Part shown: positions 17,439-28,123 of the stretch, piece after piece
How positions within the stretch are numbered: the first letter of the stretch is position 1
How the letters are laid out: each line of letters opens with the position of its first letter
Assembly (NCBI GenBank): GCA_050694215.1
Contig: JBOGXB010000018.1
Coordinates: forward strand, 1 to 32,958
Direction of reading: 5' to 3'
Length of the DNA: 32,958 nucleotides
Origin: JBOGXB01 sp050694215
GTDB taxonomy: Bacteria; Actinomycetota; CADDZG01; WHSQ01
Notes under the pieces: generated by a model
Database searches by the model: none
Told to the model about the DNA's origin: nothing
The model's input: only the letters and a program-made list of their open reading frames with translations
Made by a program: the position numbers and the translations under genes

Positions 17439-18065
17439 ATGGCGAAGTACACCGGCCCCGTATGCCGTTTGTGCCGGCGCGAGCGCACGAAGTTGTTCCT
17501 CAAAGGGACGCGCTGCGAATCGCCCAAGTGCCCGATCGAGAAGGGGCGACCGCCTCCCGGCGAACATGGCCGCGGTCGTGTACGCGAGTCGGAGTACCTG
17601 CTCCAGCTGCGCGAGAAGCAGAAGGCAAAACGTTTCTACGGCATTCTCGAGAAGCAGTTCCGCTCCTACTACGCCGAAGCCGATCGCTCGAAGGGCATCA
17701 CCGGTGAGGAGCTGCTGCGTATCTGCGAGACGCGACTGGACAACGTCGTGTACCGGTCGGGCCTCGCGATGAACCGTCCGATGGCGCGCCAGCTCGTCAA
17801 CCACGGCCATCTCGAGGTCAACGGGCGCAAGGTGAATATTCCCTCGTACCGGGTCAGACCGGGCGACCTCGTCACCGTGCGCGGCCGCTCGAAGACCCTC
17901 GGGCGGATCATCGAGAACACTTCCTACGCCGAGGGCCGGGAGATCCCCGAGTGGCTCGGCTCGAATCTCAAGGAGATGTCGATCCAAGTGCGCGCTTTTC
18001 CCGAGCGTGCCCAGATGGATGTCCCAGTTCAAGAGCAGCTCATCGTCGAGTACTACTCGAAGTAG
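17439..18065 (+). CDS. rpsD: 30S ribosomal protein S4, zinc form
   Basis: Primary assembly protein of the small subunit and a fidelity factor. The 208-aa product has an N-terminal zinc knuckle with Cys9-x2-Cys12 and Cys26-x4-Cys31, then an ERQFRSYY-like region (EKQFRSYYAEADRSKG) and the S4 RNA-binding domain (LDNVVYRSGLAMNRPMARQLVNHGHLEVNGRKV). The ATG is at 17439. The next gene, rpoA, starts 21 nt after the stop, following GAGAGGAG. Confidence 0.97.
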   Translation: MAKYTGPVCRLCRRERTKLFLKGTRCESPKCPIEKGRPPPGEHGRGRVRESEYLLQLREKQKAKRFYGILEKQFRSYYAEADRSKGITGEELLRICETRLDNVVYRSGLAMNRPMARQLVNHGHLEVNGRKVNIPSYRVRPGDLVTVRGRSKTLGRIIENTSYAEGREIPEWLGSNLKEMSIQVRAFPERAQMDVPVQEQLIVEYYSK

Positions 18066-18086
18066 CAACATCTGGAGAGGAGTTTT

Positions 18087-19028
18087 ATGGATCTACTGAT
18101 CGTTCAGCGTCCTCAGATCACCGAAGAAGAGATCTCGGACGTGCGGAAGAAATTCACTATCGAGCCGCTCGAGCCGGGGTTCGGCTACACGCTCGGCAAC
18201 TCGCTGCGCCGGACGCTTCTCTCCTCCATCCCCGGGGCGGCGATCACGCAGGTGAAGATCGACGGCGTCCTCCACGAGTTCTCGACGGTGGAAGGTGTCA
18301 CCGAGGACGTCACCGAAATCGTGCTGAACCTGAAGGGGCTGGTGCTCCGGAGCGAGGCGGAGGAGCCGAACACCGTCTACATGCGCGTTAGTGGACCGAC
18401 CGAGGTCAGCGCCAAAGACATCGAGCTGCCGGCGGGCGTCGAGATCCTCAACGGCGACCACCACATCGCCACGCTCAACGGCAACGCGACTCTGTCGATG
18501 GAGCTACGCGTGGAGCAAGGCCGCGGCTACGTGGCCGCAGCCACCGCTCCGAAGGAGGCCATCGGTACGGTTCCGATCGACGCGATCTTCTCTCCCGTAA
18601 AGCGAGTGACCTACCAGGTGGAGCCCACGCGCGTCGAGCAGATGACTAACTACGACCGCCTCATCCTCGACGTCGAGACGGATGGCTCGATCGAGCCGTC
18701 CGAAGCACTGTCGTCGGCGGGGTCGACCTTGGTCGAGCTGTTCCAGCTCTTCGCCGGGGTCGGCGAGGGCAGCGGGGGCCTCGTGCTCGGCCCCGAGCAG
18801 ACCGAGGACGAGCAGACCGGAGTGCTGGCGAAGCCTATCGAGGACATGGATCTCACCGTGCGCTCTTACAACTGTCTCAAGCGCGAGGGCGTCACCACGG
18901 TGGGTGAGCTCGTGCAGAAGGCCGAGGAAGACCTGCTCGAGATTCGCAACTTCGGACAGAAGTCGATCGACGAGGTGAAGGCCAAGCTGGAGGAGATGGG
19001 CCTGACCCTGAAACAGAAGGAGTTCTAG
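18087..19028 (+). CDS. rpoA: DNA-directed RNA polymerase alpha subunit
   Basis: Scaffold subunit for RNA polymerase assembly, also contacting activators and UP elements. The 313-aa product has the N-terminal dimerisation domain (FTIEPLEPGFGYTLGNSLRRTLLSS, SPVKRVTYQVEPTRVEQ) and the C-terminal domain (VRSYNCLKREGVTTVGELV, IRNFGQKSIDEVKAKL). The linker between the two is Gly/Glu-rich with a Thr-Glu-Asp-Glu-Gln stretch near residues 240-255. A strong GGAGAGGAG precedes the ATG. The gap to rplQ is two bases. Confidence 0.97.
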   Translation: MDLLIVQRPQITEEEISDVRKKFTIEPLEPGFGYTLGNSLRRTLLSSIPGAAITQVKIDGVLHEFSTVEGVTEDVTEIVLNLKGLVLRSEAEEPNTVYMRVSGPTEVSAKDIELPAGVEILNGDHHIATLNGNATLSMELRVEQGRGYVAAATAPKEAIGTVPIDAIFSPVKRVTYQVEPTRVEQMTNYDRLILDVETDGSIEPSEALSSAGSTLVELFQLFAGVGEGSGGLVLGPEQTEDEQTGVLAKPIEDMDLTVRSYNCLKREGVTTVGELVQKAEEDLLEIRNFGQKSIDEVKAKLEEMGLTLKQKEF

Positions 19029-19030
19029 AG

Positions 19031-19669
19031 GTGCCACAGCCGAAGAAGGGACCGAGGCTTGGATCGGGTCCGTCGCATCAGCGGCGGATGCTGTCCAATC
19101 TCGCCCTGTCCCTCTTCGAGCACGAGCGGATCCAGACGACGGAAGCAAAGGCCAAGATGCTGCGCCCATTCGCCGAGCGGCTGATCACGAAGGCGAAGAA
19201 GGGCAGCGTCCATCACCGCCGTCAGGTTCTCTCGGTGATCGAGGACCGCACGGTGGTCCACAAGCTGTTCGACGACATCGGCCCCCGTTTCGCCGCGCGT
19301 AACGGCGGGTACACGCGCATCCTCAAGCTCGGCGAGCGTAGCGGCGACGGTGCCCCAATGGCGCTCGTCGAACTGGTAGAGGAAGGCGCGGTGGTCTCGG
19401 AGACCTCGGAGGGAGCAGGGCCCAGGCGCAGGTTGCGTGCACCTAGACGCAAGGGTCCGCAGGACAAGCCGGTGCAGTCCAAGGGGGAGGAAGCTGCAGA
19501 CGCCGGAGCTGCAGACATCGAGGTCGAGGAGGCTGAGGCGCAGGAACGAGCGCGGGAGGAATCCGCAGAGGCGGCGAGCGAGTCCGCCGAGACTGCTCCC
19601 GACCTCCCTCACGACGTAAGTGCCGGGGGCGTTCCGGAGGGAAACATTCCCGAGAAGAAACAGGAGTAG
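19031..19669 (+). CDS. rplQ: 50S ribosomal protein L17 with long acidic C-terminal tail
   Basis: Large-subunit protein near the tunnel exit. Residues 1 to about 118 are a standard L17 (LGSGPSHQRRMLSNLALSLFEHERI, TEAKAKMLRPFAERLITKAKKG, NGGYTRILKLGERSGDGAPMALVELV). The remaining 94 residues form a low-complexity tail, first basic (PRRRLRAPRRKG) and then Glu/Ala-rich (AADIEVEEAEAQERAREESAEAASESAE). Such tails occur in some actinobacteria; this one is long. It starts with GTG 19031, with AGAAGGAG at the end of rpoA as ribosome binding site. Confidence 0.95.
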   Translation: MPQPKKGPRLGSGPSHQRRMLSNLALSLFEHERIQTTEAKAKMLRPFAERLITKAKKGSVHHRRQVLSVIEDRTVVHKLFDDIGPRFAARNGGYTRILKLGERSGDGAPMALVELVEEGAVVSETSEGAGPRRRLRAPRRKGPQDKPVQSKGEEAADAGAADIEVEEAEAQERAREESAEAASESAETAPDLPHDVSAGGVPEGNIPEKKQE

Positions 19670-19691
19670 CCGGGCCGGGCGCCCATCGAGC

Positions 19692-20549
19692 GTGAACCTT
19701 CGCATCGACCTCGCGTACGACGGAGCGTCCTTTCGGGGCTTCGCTCGTCAACCCGAGGTGCGGACCGTTCAGGGCGACCTCGAGGATGCTCTGAGCAAGA
19801 TCTTCAACGGCGACGTAACCACCGTCGCCGCCGGTCGCACCGACGCGGGTGTACACGCGCTGGGGCAGGTCGCAAGCACCCAGGATGCACCCGACGACAT
19901 CGACCCGACAAAGGTGCGCGATTCCCTGAACACGATGCTGTCGCCCCACGTCTCGGTGAGCCGATGTGGCCGAGTCGCCGGCGACTTCCATGCACGCTTC
20001 TCGGCTCGTTCCCGGACTTACGTGTACGCGGTCCTCGAGGGTGACGTACCGGACCCCTTCTTGGCGCGCACGTCCCTGAACCACCATGAGCCTCTCGACC
20101 TGAGCGCGATGAACGAGGCCGCAGGACACCTCGTCGGCTCCCACGACTTCTCGTCCTTCGGCCGGGTGACCGAACCGAATGCTTCTGCCGAACGGGTCCT
20201 GTACGAGCTGCGCTGCTCGAAGAGGGGACGGATCCTGAGGATTCGCGCCCGAGCGAACGGGTTCCTGCAGCAGATGGTGCGGTCCTTGGTCGGTACGCTT
20301 ATCCAGGTCGGCGAGGGGACGCGGGAGCCGGGCGATATGGCCGAGGTGATGGTCGCTCGCGACCGCTCGGCGGCGGGACCGGTGGCTCCGCCGCACGGGC
20401 TGTGCCTCGTCTCTGTCGAGTACGACGAGGGCTGGAGCGGTGCGCCCGATCCGGGAGAGGACGGACCGGTTGCAGGGCCAGAAAACGCCGGTTATCCTGC
20501 ATTTTCTCCCGAGGACCACTCCTCCTCGGGCCCCGATCGAGGATCGTGA
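19692..20549 (+). CDS. truA: tRNA pseudouridine(38-40) synthase TruA
   Basis: Isomerises uridine to pseudouridine at positions 38-40 of many tRNAs. The 285-aa reading from GTG 19692 begins NLRIDLAYDGASFRGFARQP, and the catalytic Asp51 sits in AAGRTDAGVHALGQ. Further motifs are FHARFSARSRTYVY, HDFSSFG and NGFLQQMVRSLVGTLI. The start has no clear Shine-Dalgarno sequence; an in-frame TTG or ATG upstream gives only rplQ-overlapping residues. About 40 C-terminal residues after LCLVSVEY are low complexity. truA between rplQ and rplM is a common Gram-positive arrangement. Confidence 0.95.
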   Translation: MNLRIDLAYDGASFRGFARQPEVRTVQGDLEDALSKIFNGDVTTVAAGRTDAGVHALGQVASTQDAPDDIDPTKVRDSLNTMLSPHVSVSRCGRVAGDFHARFSARSRTYVYAVLEGDVPDPFLARTSLNHHEPLDLSAMNEAAGHLVGSHDFSSFGRVTEPNASAERVLYELRCSKRGRILRIRARANGFLQQMVRSLVGTLIQVGEGTREPGDMAEVMVARDRSAAGPVAPPHGLCLVSVEYDEGWSGAPDPGEDGPVAGPENAGYPAFSPEDHSSSGPDRGS

Positions 20550-21043
20550 TGAAGACCCACTCGACGACTGCAAATGAGGTAGCGCGCGACTGGTGGCTGG
20601 TCGACGCGGACGGCGTCGTCCTGGGCCGGCTCGCGTCTGAGGTGGCGAAGCGGCTGCGCGGCAAGCACAAGCCGACCTTCGTGCCTCATCTTGACACCGG
20701 CGATCATGTCGTGGTCGTCAACGCCGGGAAGGTGGTGCTCACCGGCAACAAGCTGGTGCAGAAGAAATCGCATCATCACTCCGGATATCCTGGTGGCCTT
20801 CGTTCGGTGCCCTATGCGCGGCTCATCCAGCGACACCCCGAACGCGTCATCGAGAAAGCCGTCAAGGGGATGCTGCCGAGCAACCGGCTCGGGCGGGCCA
20901 TGCTCCGCAAGCTCAAGGTGTACGCGGGCCCTGAGCACCCACACGGATCGCAGAAGCCCAAGGATCTCGACCTGAAGGCGGTCGCAGCGCCGCACAACAT
21001 CGAACAGGCCCACACGGCGGAGGAGGTCGACCTCGGTGGCTGA
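20549..21043 (+). CDS. rplM: 50S ribosomal protein L13
   Basis: Early-assembly large-subunit protein. The 164-aa product has ARDWWLVDADGVVLGRLASEVAKRLRGKHKP, HLDTGDHVVVVNA, the SGYPGGLRSVPYARL region and the C-terminal LRKLKVYAGPEHPHGSQKP signature. About 16 extra residues follow (AVAAPHNIEQAHTAEEVDLGG). ATG 20549 overlaps the truA stop by one base (TGATG). The end overlaps rpsI by eight bases. Confidence 0.96.
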   Translation: MKTHSTTANEVARDWWLVDADGVVLGRLASEVAKRLRGKHKPTFVPHLDTGDHVVVVNAGKVVLTGNKLVQKKSHHHSGYPGGLRSVPYARLIQRHPERVIEKAVKGMLPSNRLGRAMLRKLKVYAGPEHPHGSQKPKDLDLKAVAAPHNIEQAHTAEEVDLGG

Positions 21044-21428
21044 GACCCTGACGGGCGCGACGGGGCGGCGCAAAGAGGCGGTCTGCCGCGCTCGTCTCAT
21101 GGAGGGCAGCGGCAAATGGGAGATCAACGGCCGCCCGATCGAGGACTACTTCCCAAGCGCCACTCATCGCATGATCATCGGCGAGCCACTCAAGCTCACC
21201 AACACGGATGGCCGTTACGACATCATCGCCCGGATCGAGGGAGGGGGCATCAGCGGTCAGGCCGGGGCGTTGCGCCACGCCATCAGCAAGGCGCTTGCCG
21301 AGCTGGATCCCGATTTGCGAGTGACCCTGAAGAAGGCAGGTTTCCTGACGCGCGACGCGCGCGAGAAGGAGCGACGCAAGTACGGGCTGAAGAAAGCCCG
21401 CAAGGCGCCTCAGTACTCCAAGCGCTAG
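21036..21428 (+). CDS. rpsI: 30S ribosomal protein S9
   Basis: Small-subunit protein whose C-terminal Lys-Arg touches P-site tRNA. The 130-aa product has GATGRRKEAVCRARL, INGRPIEDYFPS, GGGISGQAGALRHAISKAL and ends KARKAPQYSKR, the invariant tail. It starts at GTG 21036, inside the end of rplM, with GGCGGAGGAGG upstream. This is the last gene of the plus-strand translation block; the next gene is convergent. Confidence 0.97.
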   Translation: MAETLTGATGRRKEAVCRARLMEGSGKWEINGRPIEDYFPSATHRMIIGEPLKLTNTDGRYDIIARIEGGGISGQAGALRHAISKALAELDPDLRVTLKKAGFLTRDAREKERRKYGLKKARKAPQYSKR

Positions 21429-21452
21429 CTAAGTCTGGGGCCCCACGCGACC

Positions 21453-21503
21453 CATCGAGTGAGTACTCCGTTGGTCTATACGGAACGCAGTACTAACTCG
21501 ATG
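21453..21503. terminator. Long dyad between the convergent ends of rpsI and the VOC gene
   Basis: Positions 21453-21467 pair with 21489-21503 over 15 bp with one mismatch, enclosing a 21-nt loop that contains a small CCG/CGG pair. A separate 10-bp palindrome centred on GGGGCCCC lies at 21436-21445. In an 84-nt gap between two converging genes this is the natural place for a bidirectional transcription stop, but neither side has a clear T tract, so factor-dependent or weak termination is likely. Confidence 0.45.
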
Positions 21504-21512
21504 CTCTGACGT

Positions 21513-21895
21513 CTACGATTCTTCGCCGGGGCGACGGGCGCCCAGGATACAGAACTCGTTGCCCTCGGGGTCGGCCATCACTACCCATGTGACTTCGGGG
21601 CTCTGTCCTATGTCGACTCTTTTGGCTCCGATCTTCTCCAGCCGCGCCACTTCGACTTCCTGATCGTCTGGACGCAGGTCGAGGTGGAGGCGGTTCTTGA
21701 CCGTACGCTCGTCGTGCACTTCGAGCAGGAGGATGCGCCACCCGTTTCGATCGGGTGACTCGATCGCTACCTCCCGCTCGCTTTCGCCTTCGTCCGAGCG
21801 ATAGGTGACCTCGTAGCCGAGCGCTTCGCACCAGAAGTCGGCGAGCTTGTCCGTGTCCTCGGCGTCGATCGTGAGCCAGTCGATCCAGAGCCCCA

Positions 21896-21896
<1 letters not shown>
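21513..21896 (-). CDS. VOC-superfamily (glyoxalase-like) protein
   Basis: A 127-aa single vicinal-oxygen-chelate module: IDWLTIDAEDTDKLADFWCEALGYEV at the N-terminus, the NRLHLDLRPDDQEVEVARLEKIGA middle and VMADPEGNEFCIL near the end, all typical of glyoxalase-like VOC proteins. The substrate is unknown; such small proteins include enzymes and drug-binding resistance proteins. ATG at 21896 overlaps the aconitase stop (TGATG), with GGAGAAGG upstream; a TTG one codon earlier is possible. It probably shares a transcript with acnA. Confidence 0.85.
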
Positions 21897-24673
<2,777 letters not shown>

Positions 24674-24679
24674 ACAGCC

Positions 24680-24685
24680 ATGATA
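24680..24685 (-). promoter_or_regulatory. Candidate -10 element for leaderless acnA transcript
   Basis: On the minus strand TATCAT occupies exactly -12 to -7 relative to GTG 24673, the arrangement expected if transcription starts at the first base of the start codon. There is no Shine-Dalgarno sequence at a usable distance from this GTG (the nearest GGAG is about 18 nt away). No convincing -35 hexamer is seen. Leaderless mRNAs are common in actinobacteria, but this is inference from position only. Confidence 0.35.
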
Positions 24686-24809
24686 GCGACGCTCCACGAA
24701 CACCCACTATCCATTGCTTGACGTACTCCCGCGCCGCGGCGGTGCCGCCGACGCGTCTCTCGCGAGGGGCGCGACGGCCGCGGCCTGATCGGCCGAGGCC
24801 TGCTCCTTC

Positions 24810-24854
24810 GGCGCACGCCGGTCGCGCCCACTCCTCTGTTCGTCGGCGTGCGCC
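24810..24854 (-). terminator. 10-bp stem-loop downstream of the lipoprotein gene
   Basis: Positions 24810-24819 and 24845-24854 form a perfect 10-bp stem (GGCGCACGCC type) with a 25-nt loop, about 55 nt after the stop of the minus-strand lipoprotein gene and upstream of acnA. There is no U tract, so it may be a weak or Rho-type stop or simply RNA structure. The rest of the 24704-24908 gap is very GC-rich and holds further palindromic runs (around 24777-24800) but no gene I can support. Confidence 0.35.
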
Positions 24855-24908
24855 TTAGAGCCCTCGCTCCGAGACGGACGTCGGCCCCGCCGCTGTGTGC
24901 CCGCCGAG

Positions 24909-26000
24909 CTAGTTGACCGGGCACTCCTTTACGAACTGCTGCTGCACCTCCGGCGGAGCCTGCTCCAACACCTCGCAGTCGACCCCGGGGGTGGCCGTTC
25001 CGCTCTGCGACTCGGTTCCGGTGATCGCACCTCCCATCAGCGCGCCGAACGCCTGCTGTATCTCTTGCGGGGTCAGCGTGACGGCGTCCTCGGGCGCCTC
25101 CACCTCGTCGTCGAACTCGTCGATCGTCACCTGCAGGGCGAACTCCTCGACGCCCTCGGGCACCGGCTCGTCGCCGAACCGGAAGAACTGGAGGAGGTCG
25201 AGCCGGACCTGCTTGAGCTGATCGCCGTCGACCCAGGTGTCCACCCGGACACTCTCGTCGGGGACCTCGCTCGCCGGTGGCAGGGCCGCTCCGGGAACTC
25301 CCACCAGGAGCTTTTGGAACTCCGGCAGCAACCGCTCGTAGATCTCTCTCACCGGCAGGTCCACGACGAGGTGGGTCCCCGGACCGTCCCGGTCGCCCTC
25401 GGTGACCTCGGCCTCTTCGTCCACGGCCGTTCGGAATGCCCTGACCAATGCATCCTGGTCGGGCGCCCGTGCGGTGGGGAACCCCTGTTGTTGAGCGAGC
25501 TCCTTCAGCCCTTCGAGACCGATCCACTCGCCCTCGATCGCCGGCTTGACGAAGGTGACTCCGGCGGCCGAGGCCTGCTGTTCGAACTGGTCGAGGCCGG
25601 AGGGGTCGCCGCCAAAGGTCTCGATCAAGCCTCGAACGTCGGCTCTGACGTAGAGGGTCTGGTCGAGGAACCTCATCTCGATGTCATCCTCGCCGGCGAT
25701 GTTGACGACGAATTCGGCTTGGGCCTCTTCCGGCGTCTTTCCCCTGGTCTTCACCGAGATCGAGGAATCGAGGATCCTCTGTGCGTCCTCCTCGGACAGA
25801 GCGTTTTCTTCGGACTCGTCCAGCGCGGCGATTGAATCGGCGGTGGATTGGACGGTGAAGACCATCTCGAGTCCCTGGAGCTCCGTGAGGTTCTCGATCG
25901 CGGCCGACAGAGACTCCTTAGGGCTTCCTCCTAATTCGTCGCCGGCACACGCGGTGGCAAGCAGCAGCAACAATGCAGACAGTGAGATGAGCTTCTTCAT
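24909..26000 (-). CDS. Secreted lipoprotein, LppX/LolA-like
   Basis: A 363-aa exported protein. The N-terminus MKKLISLSALLLLLATAC is a lipoprotein signal with Cys18 as the likely lipidation site (ATAC lipobox, Ala rather than Leu at -3). The mature part is acidic and contains alternating strand segments and a VDTWVDGDQLKQVRLDL motif typical of LppX/LprG-type lipid-carrier lipoproteins and LolA-like folds; this family call is tentative. It ends with CEVLEQAPPEVQQQFVKECPVN, where two Cys could form a disulfide. ATG 26000 is chosen over upstream in-frame codons because it starts the signal peptide. It lies 10 nt after hemQ and may be co-transcribed. Confidence 0.75.
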   Translation of the reverse strand: MKKLISLSALLLLLATACAGDELGGSPKESLSAAIENLTELQGLEMVFTVQSTADSIAALDESEENALSEEDAQRILDSSISVKTRGKTPEEAQAEFVVNIAGEDDIEMRFLDQTLYVRADVRGLIETFGGDPSGLDQFEQQASAAGVTFVKPAIEGEWIGLEGLKELAQQQGFPTARAPDQDALVRAFRTAVDEEAEVTEGDRDGPGTHLVVDLPVREIYERLLPEFQKLLVGVPGAALPPASEVPDESVRVDTWVDGDQLKQVRLDLLQFFRFGDEPVPEGVEEFALQVTIDEFDDEVEAPEDAVTLTPQEIQQAFGALMGGAITGTESQSGTATPGVDCEVLEQAPPEVQQQFVKECPVN

Positions 26001-26010
26001 CACGGCCCCC

Positions 26011-26679
26011 TTAGGGCAGGTCGGAGAACGCGGCATCCAGGTCCTTGCGGATGCCCGTGTAGAAAGGCACTTCGAGCTTCGTGTATCGGCGAGCCTCGGT
26101 CCCCCGTAGATGGCGGATCAGCTCGACTATCCGCTCGACGCCATCGGCCTCGAAGCAAAGGATCCATTCATAGTCGCCGAAGCCAAACGCGCTCGTAGTG
26201 TTCGCAAGGACCTCGGGGTGCTGCCTGCCGGCCTCACCGTGCGCACGAAGCATCGCCCCTCGCTCCTTCGGGTCGAGCAGGTACCACTCGGGAGTGCGCA
26301 CGAAGGGATAGACGCACACGAACTTCTTGGGCTCGTCGCCCTTCACGAACGCGGGGAGATGATCGGCGGTGAACTCCGCGGGGCGGACCACGCCGAGGAA
26401 CGTGTCCCGCACCTCCAGGGCGCCGCCGAAGGCCGTCTTCCTCAATGCGACGAGAAGGTCCTGCACGTCGTCGGGTGAGTGCGCAATCCACCACATCATC
26501 AGGTCGGCGTCGGCCCGAAAGCCGGCGAGTGAGTAGATCCCGCGAACGGAGACCCGCTCCGTCCAGTCGTCCAGGAGTGCTCCGATCTCCTTGACCGCGA
26601 CATCGCGGTCGGGGCCGTGGAGCCTCTCGGGATGGAATCTGAAGACCGGGTAGCTGGCCAGGATCAACTCTTCGGTCAC
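26011..26679 (-). CDS. hemQ: Coproheme decarboxylase (ChdC/HemQ)
   Basis: Last enzyme of the coproporphyrin-dependent heme pathway: oxidatively decarboxylates coproheme III to heme b using peroxide. The 222-aa product has the chlorite-dismutase-like fold with the catalytic Tyr124 in VCVYPFVRTPEWYLL and the proximal heme ligand His147 in LRAHGEAGR, followed by TTSAFGFGDYEWILCFE. GTG 26679 is chosen because AAAGGAAC precedes it and it gives the family-typical TEELILASYPVFRF start. A much longer open frame upstream runs antiparallel into hemG and is not real. It is the last heme gene of the cluster. Confidence 0.94.
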   Translation of the reverse strand: MTEELILASYPVFRFHPERLHGPDRDVAVKEIGALLDDWTERVSVRGIYSLAGFRADADLMMWWIAHSPDDVQDLLVALRKTAFGGALEVRDTFLGVVRPAEFTADHLPAFVKGDEPKKFVCVYPFVRTPEWYLLDPKERGAMLRAHGEAGRQHPEVLANTTSAFGFGDYEWILCFEADGVERIVELIRHLRGTEARRYTKLEVPFYTGIRKDLDAAFSDLP

Positions 26680-26706
26680 TGTGTTCCTTTCGGTATTGCG
26701 AGATGT

Positions 26707-26752
26707 GGTCTTTATCGGCCCGGGGGGCAGGTCTTTATCGGCCCGGGAGGTA
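26707..26752. repeat. 23-bp tandem repeat between hemG and hemQ
   Basis: Two adjacent 23-bp units, 26707-26729 and 26730-26752, are identical at 21 of 23 positions, sharing an 18-bp core that ends in CCCGGG. They fill most of the 76-nt gap between the hemG stop (26756) and the hemQ start (26679), just upstream of the hemQ ribosome binding site. Tandem sites of this length could be a repressor operator or an RNA element controlling hemQ, or a recent slip duplication. Confidence 0.7.
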
Positions 26753-26755
26753 AGC

Positions 26756-28123
26756 CTATGCCGGGGTGCTTGCCTCGCCTCGAACCATCCGGGCTGCCTC
26801 GGAGCCCCACCGAACGCAGTCGGCCACTCCCGAGCCCCGGTAAGCAGCGCCGGTAACGACCACTCTCGGGAGGGCCCGCAGGGCCCGTTCGATGCGTCCC
26901 ACTCGCTCCAGGTGGCCCACCTCGTACTGGGGGAGGCCCTGCTCCCAGCGCGCGACATGATGTGAGAGTGGGGCCGCGCGGACATCGAGCATCTGTTCCA
27001 TCTCAGCAACGGCCCATGCGGCGAGGCCGTCGTCGTCGAGATCGAGAGCAGGGTGGCGGCCGGTCCGGCCCAAAAAGCAGCGCAGAATGACCCTGCCGTC
27101 CTCGGGGGCCAGGTGAGGCCACTTCGATGAGAACCAGGTGCACGCTGCGATGCCGGCCCGTTCGGCCCCCGGGACGAGGATGCCGCTCCCGGTAGGGGGG
27201 AGGTCGATCGAACCGAGCGGGTAGGCGAACGCGACGGATGCAACGGAGGCATAGCGGATGCCCGCCAGCTCTCGTGCCGCCTCCGGAGAAAGCTGTCTGA
27301 GGATCTCGGCCGCCGAGTAGGCGGGCACGGCGAGGACGATCCCGGAGACTTCTACGACTCCGTCGCCGGTTTTAAGGCGGTAGCCGCCGGGCGAGGGCGC
27401 GATGTTCGTCACGGGAGCGCGGGTCCTGACCTCTGCCCCCGCGGCCTGCAGCCGCTCTTTCAGTGCCTGCGCGATCGCGCCCATCCCTTGAGCCGGGGCC
27501 AGGAAACGAGGAGGGCCGGTGTCGTCGCTCCTTCGCAGTCCCCGGATGACGCTCCGATGGCGGCGGGCGACGAAATCGAGCGCCGGGGTCGCCGCTGCGA
27601 GGCTGAGCTCGTCCAGGGTCCCGGCGCGCGTCCCGGCGAGCAGGGGATCGACGAGGACCTCTGCCACCTCGCGCCCGAAGCGCCGGGCCACGAAGCTGCC
27701 GACCGCGATATCGGGCCCGGTGAGGGGGCCGGGCAACACGAGGTCCGCAAGCGCCCTGAACCGGCCCCTGAACGAGAGCATGCGCGCTGTGAGCAGCGCC
27801 CCCACCGAGGTGGGGATCCCCCCGAACGTTTCCCGGGGCATGGGGTGCAACGTGCCTCCGCGCCATATCCATGCCCCGAAGGACCGCGGCTCTCTGAGGT
27901 CCTCGATCCCCAGCTCGCGGCACAGCTCCATCGCATTCTCGTCGCGCGCAATGAAACAATCGGCGCCGGCCTCGACGGTGGCACCCTCCAGGTCGACGGT
28001 GTGTAGCTTGCCGCCCAGCCGATCGCTCTCCTCGAGGAGGACGACCTCTTCACCGGACGACGCGAGGGTGTGTGCGGCGACGAGTCCCGAGATGCCGCCC
28101 CCGGCAACCGCGAACTTCCTCAT
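26756..28123 (-). CDS. hemG: Coproporphyrinogen III oxidase (CgoX, HemG/HemY type)
   Basis: FAD enzyme oxidising coproporphyrinogen III to coproporphyrin III (protoporphyrinogen oxidase family). The 455-aa product starts with the dinucleotide-binding motif VAGGGISGLVAAHTLASSGEEVVLLEESDRLGGK (Gly8, Gly10, Gly13, Glu31). Family motifs follow: EAGADCFIA, DPLLAGTRAGTLDELSLAA and a C-terminal flavin-binding segment VVVTGAAYRGSGVADCVRWG. Its ATG directly abuts the hemH stop (no gap), so the two are coupled. Linkage with hemH and hemQ argues for the coproporphyrin rather than the protoporphyrin substrate. Confidence 0.95.
   Translation of the reverse strand: MRKFAVAGGGISGLVAAHTLASSGEEVVLLEESDRLGGKLHTVDLEGATVEAGADCFIARDENAMELCRELGIEDLREPRSFGAWIWRGGTLHPMPRETFGGIPTSVGALLTARMLSFRGRFRALADLVLPGPLTGPDIAVGSFVARRFGREVAEVLVDPLLAGTRAGTLDELSLAAATPALDFVARRHRSVIRGLRRSDDTGPPRFLAPAQGMGAIAQALKERLQAAGAEVRTRAPVTNIAPSPGGYRLKTGDGVVEVSGIVLAVPAYSAAEILRQLSPEAARELAGIRYASVASVAFAYPLGSIDLPPTGSGILVPGAERAGIAACTWFSSKWPHLAPEDGRVILRCFLGRTGRHPALDLDDDGLAAWAVAEMEQMLDVRAAPLSHHVARWEQGLPQYEVGHLERVGRIERALRALPRVVVTGAAYRGSGVADCVRWGSEAARMVRGEASTPA

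Noticed and set aside
24704..24908. Coding sequence in the acnA-lipoprotein gap
   Set aside because: Frames on both strands are Arg/Pro/Ala-rich shadows of GC-rich palindromic DNA, with no conserved motif or ribosome binding site.
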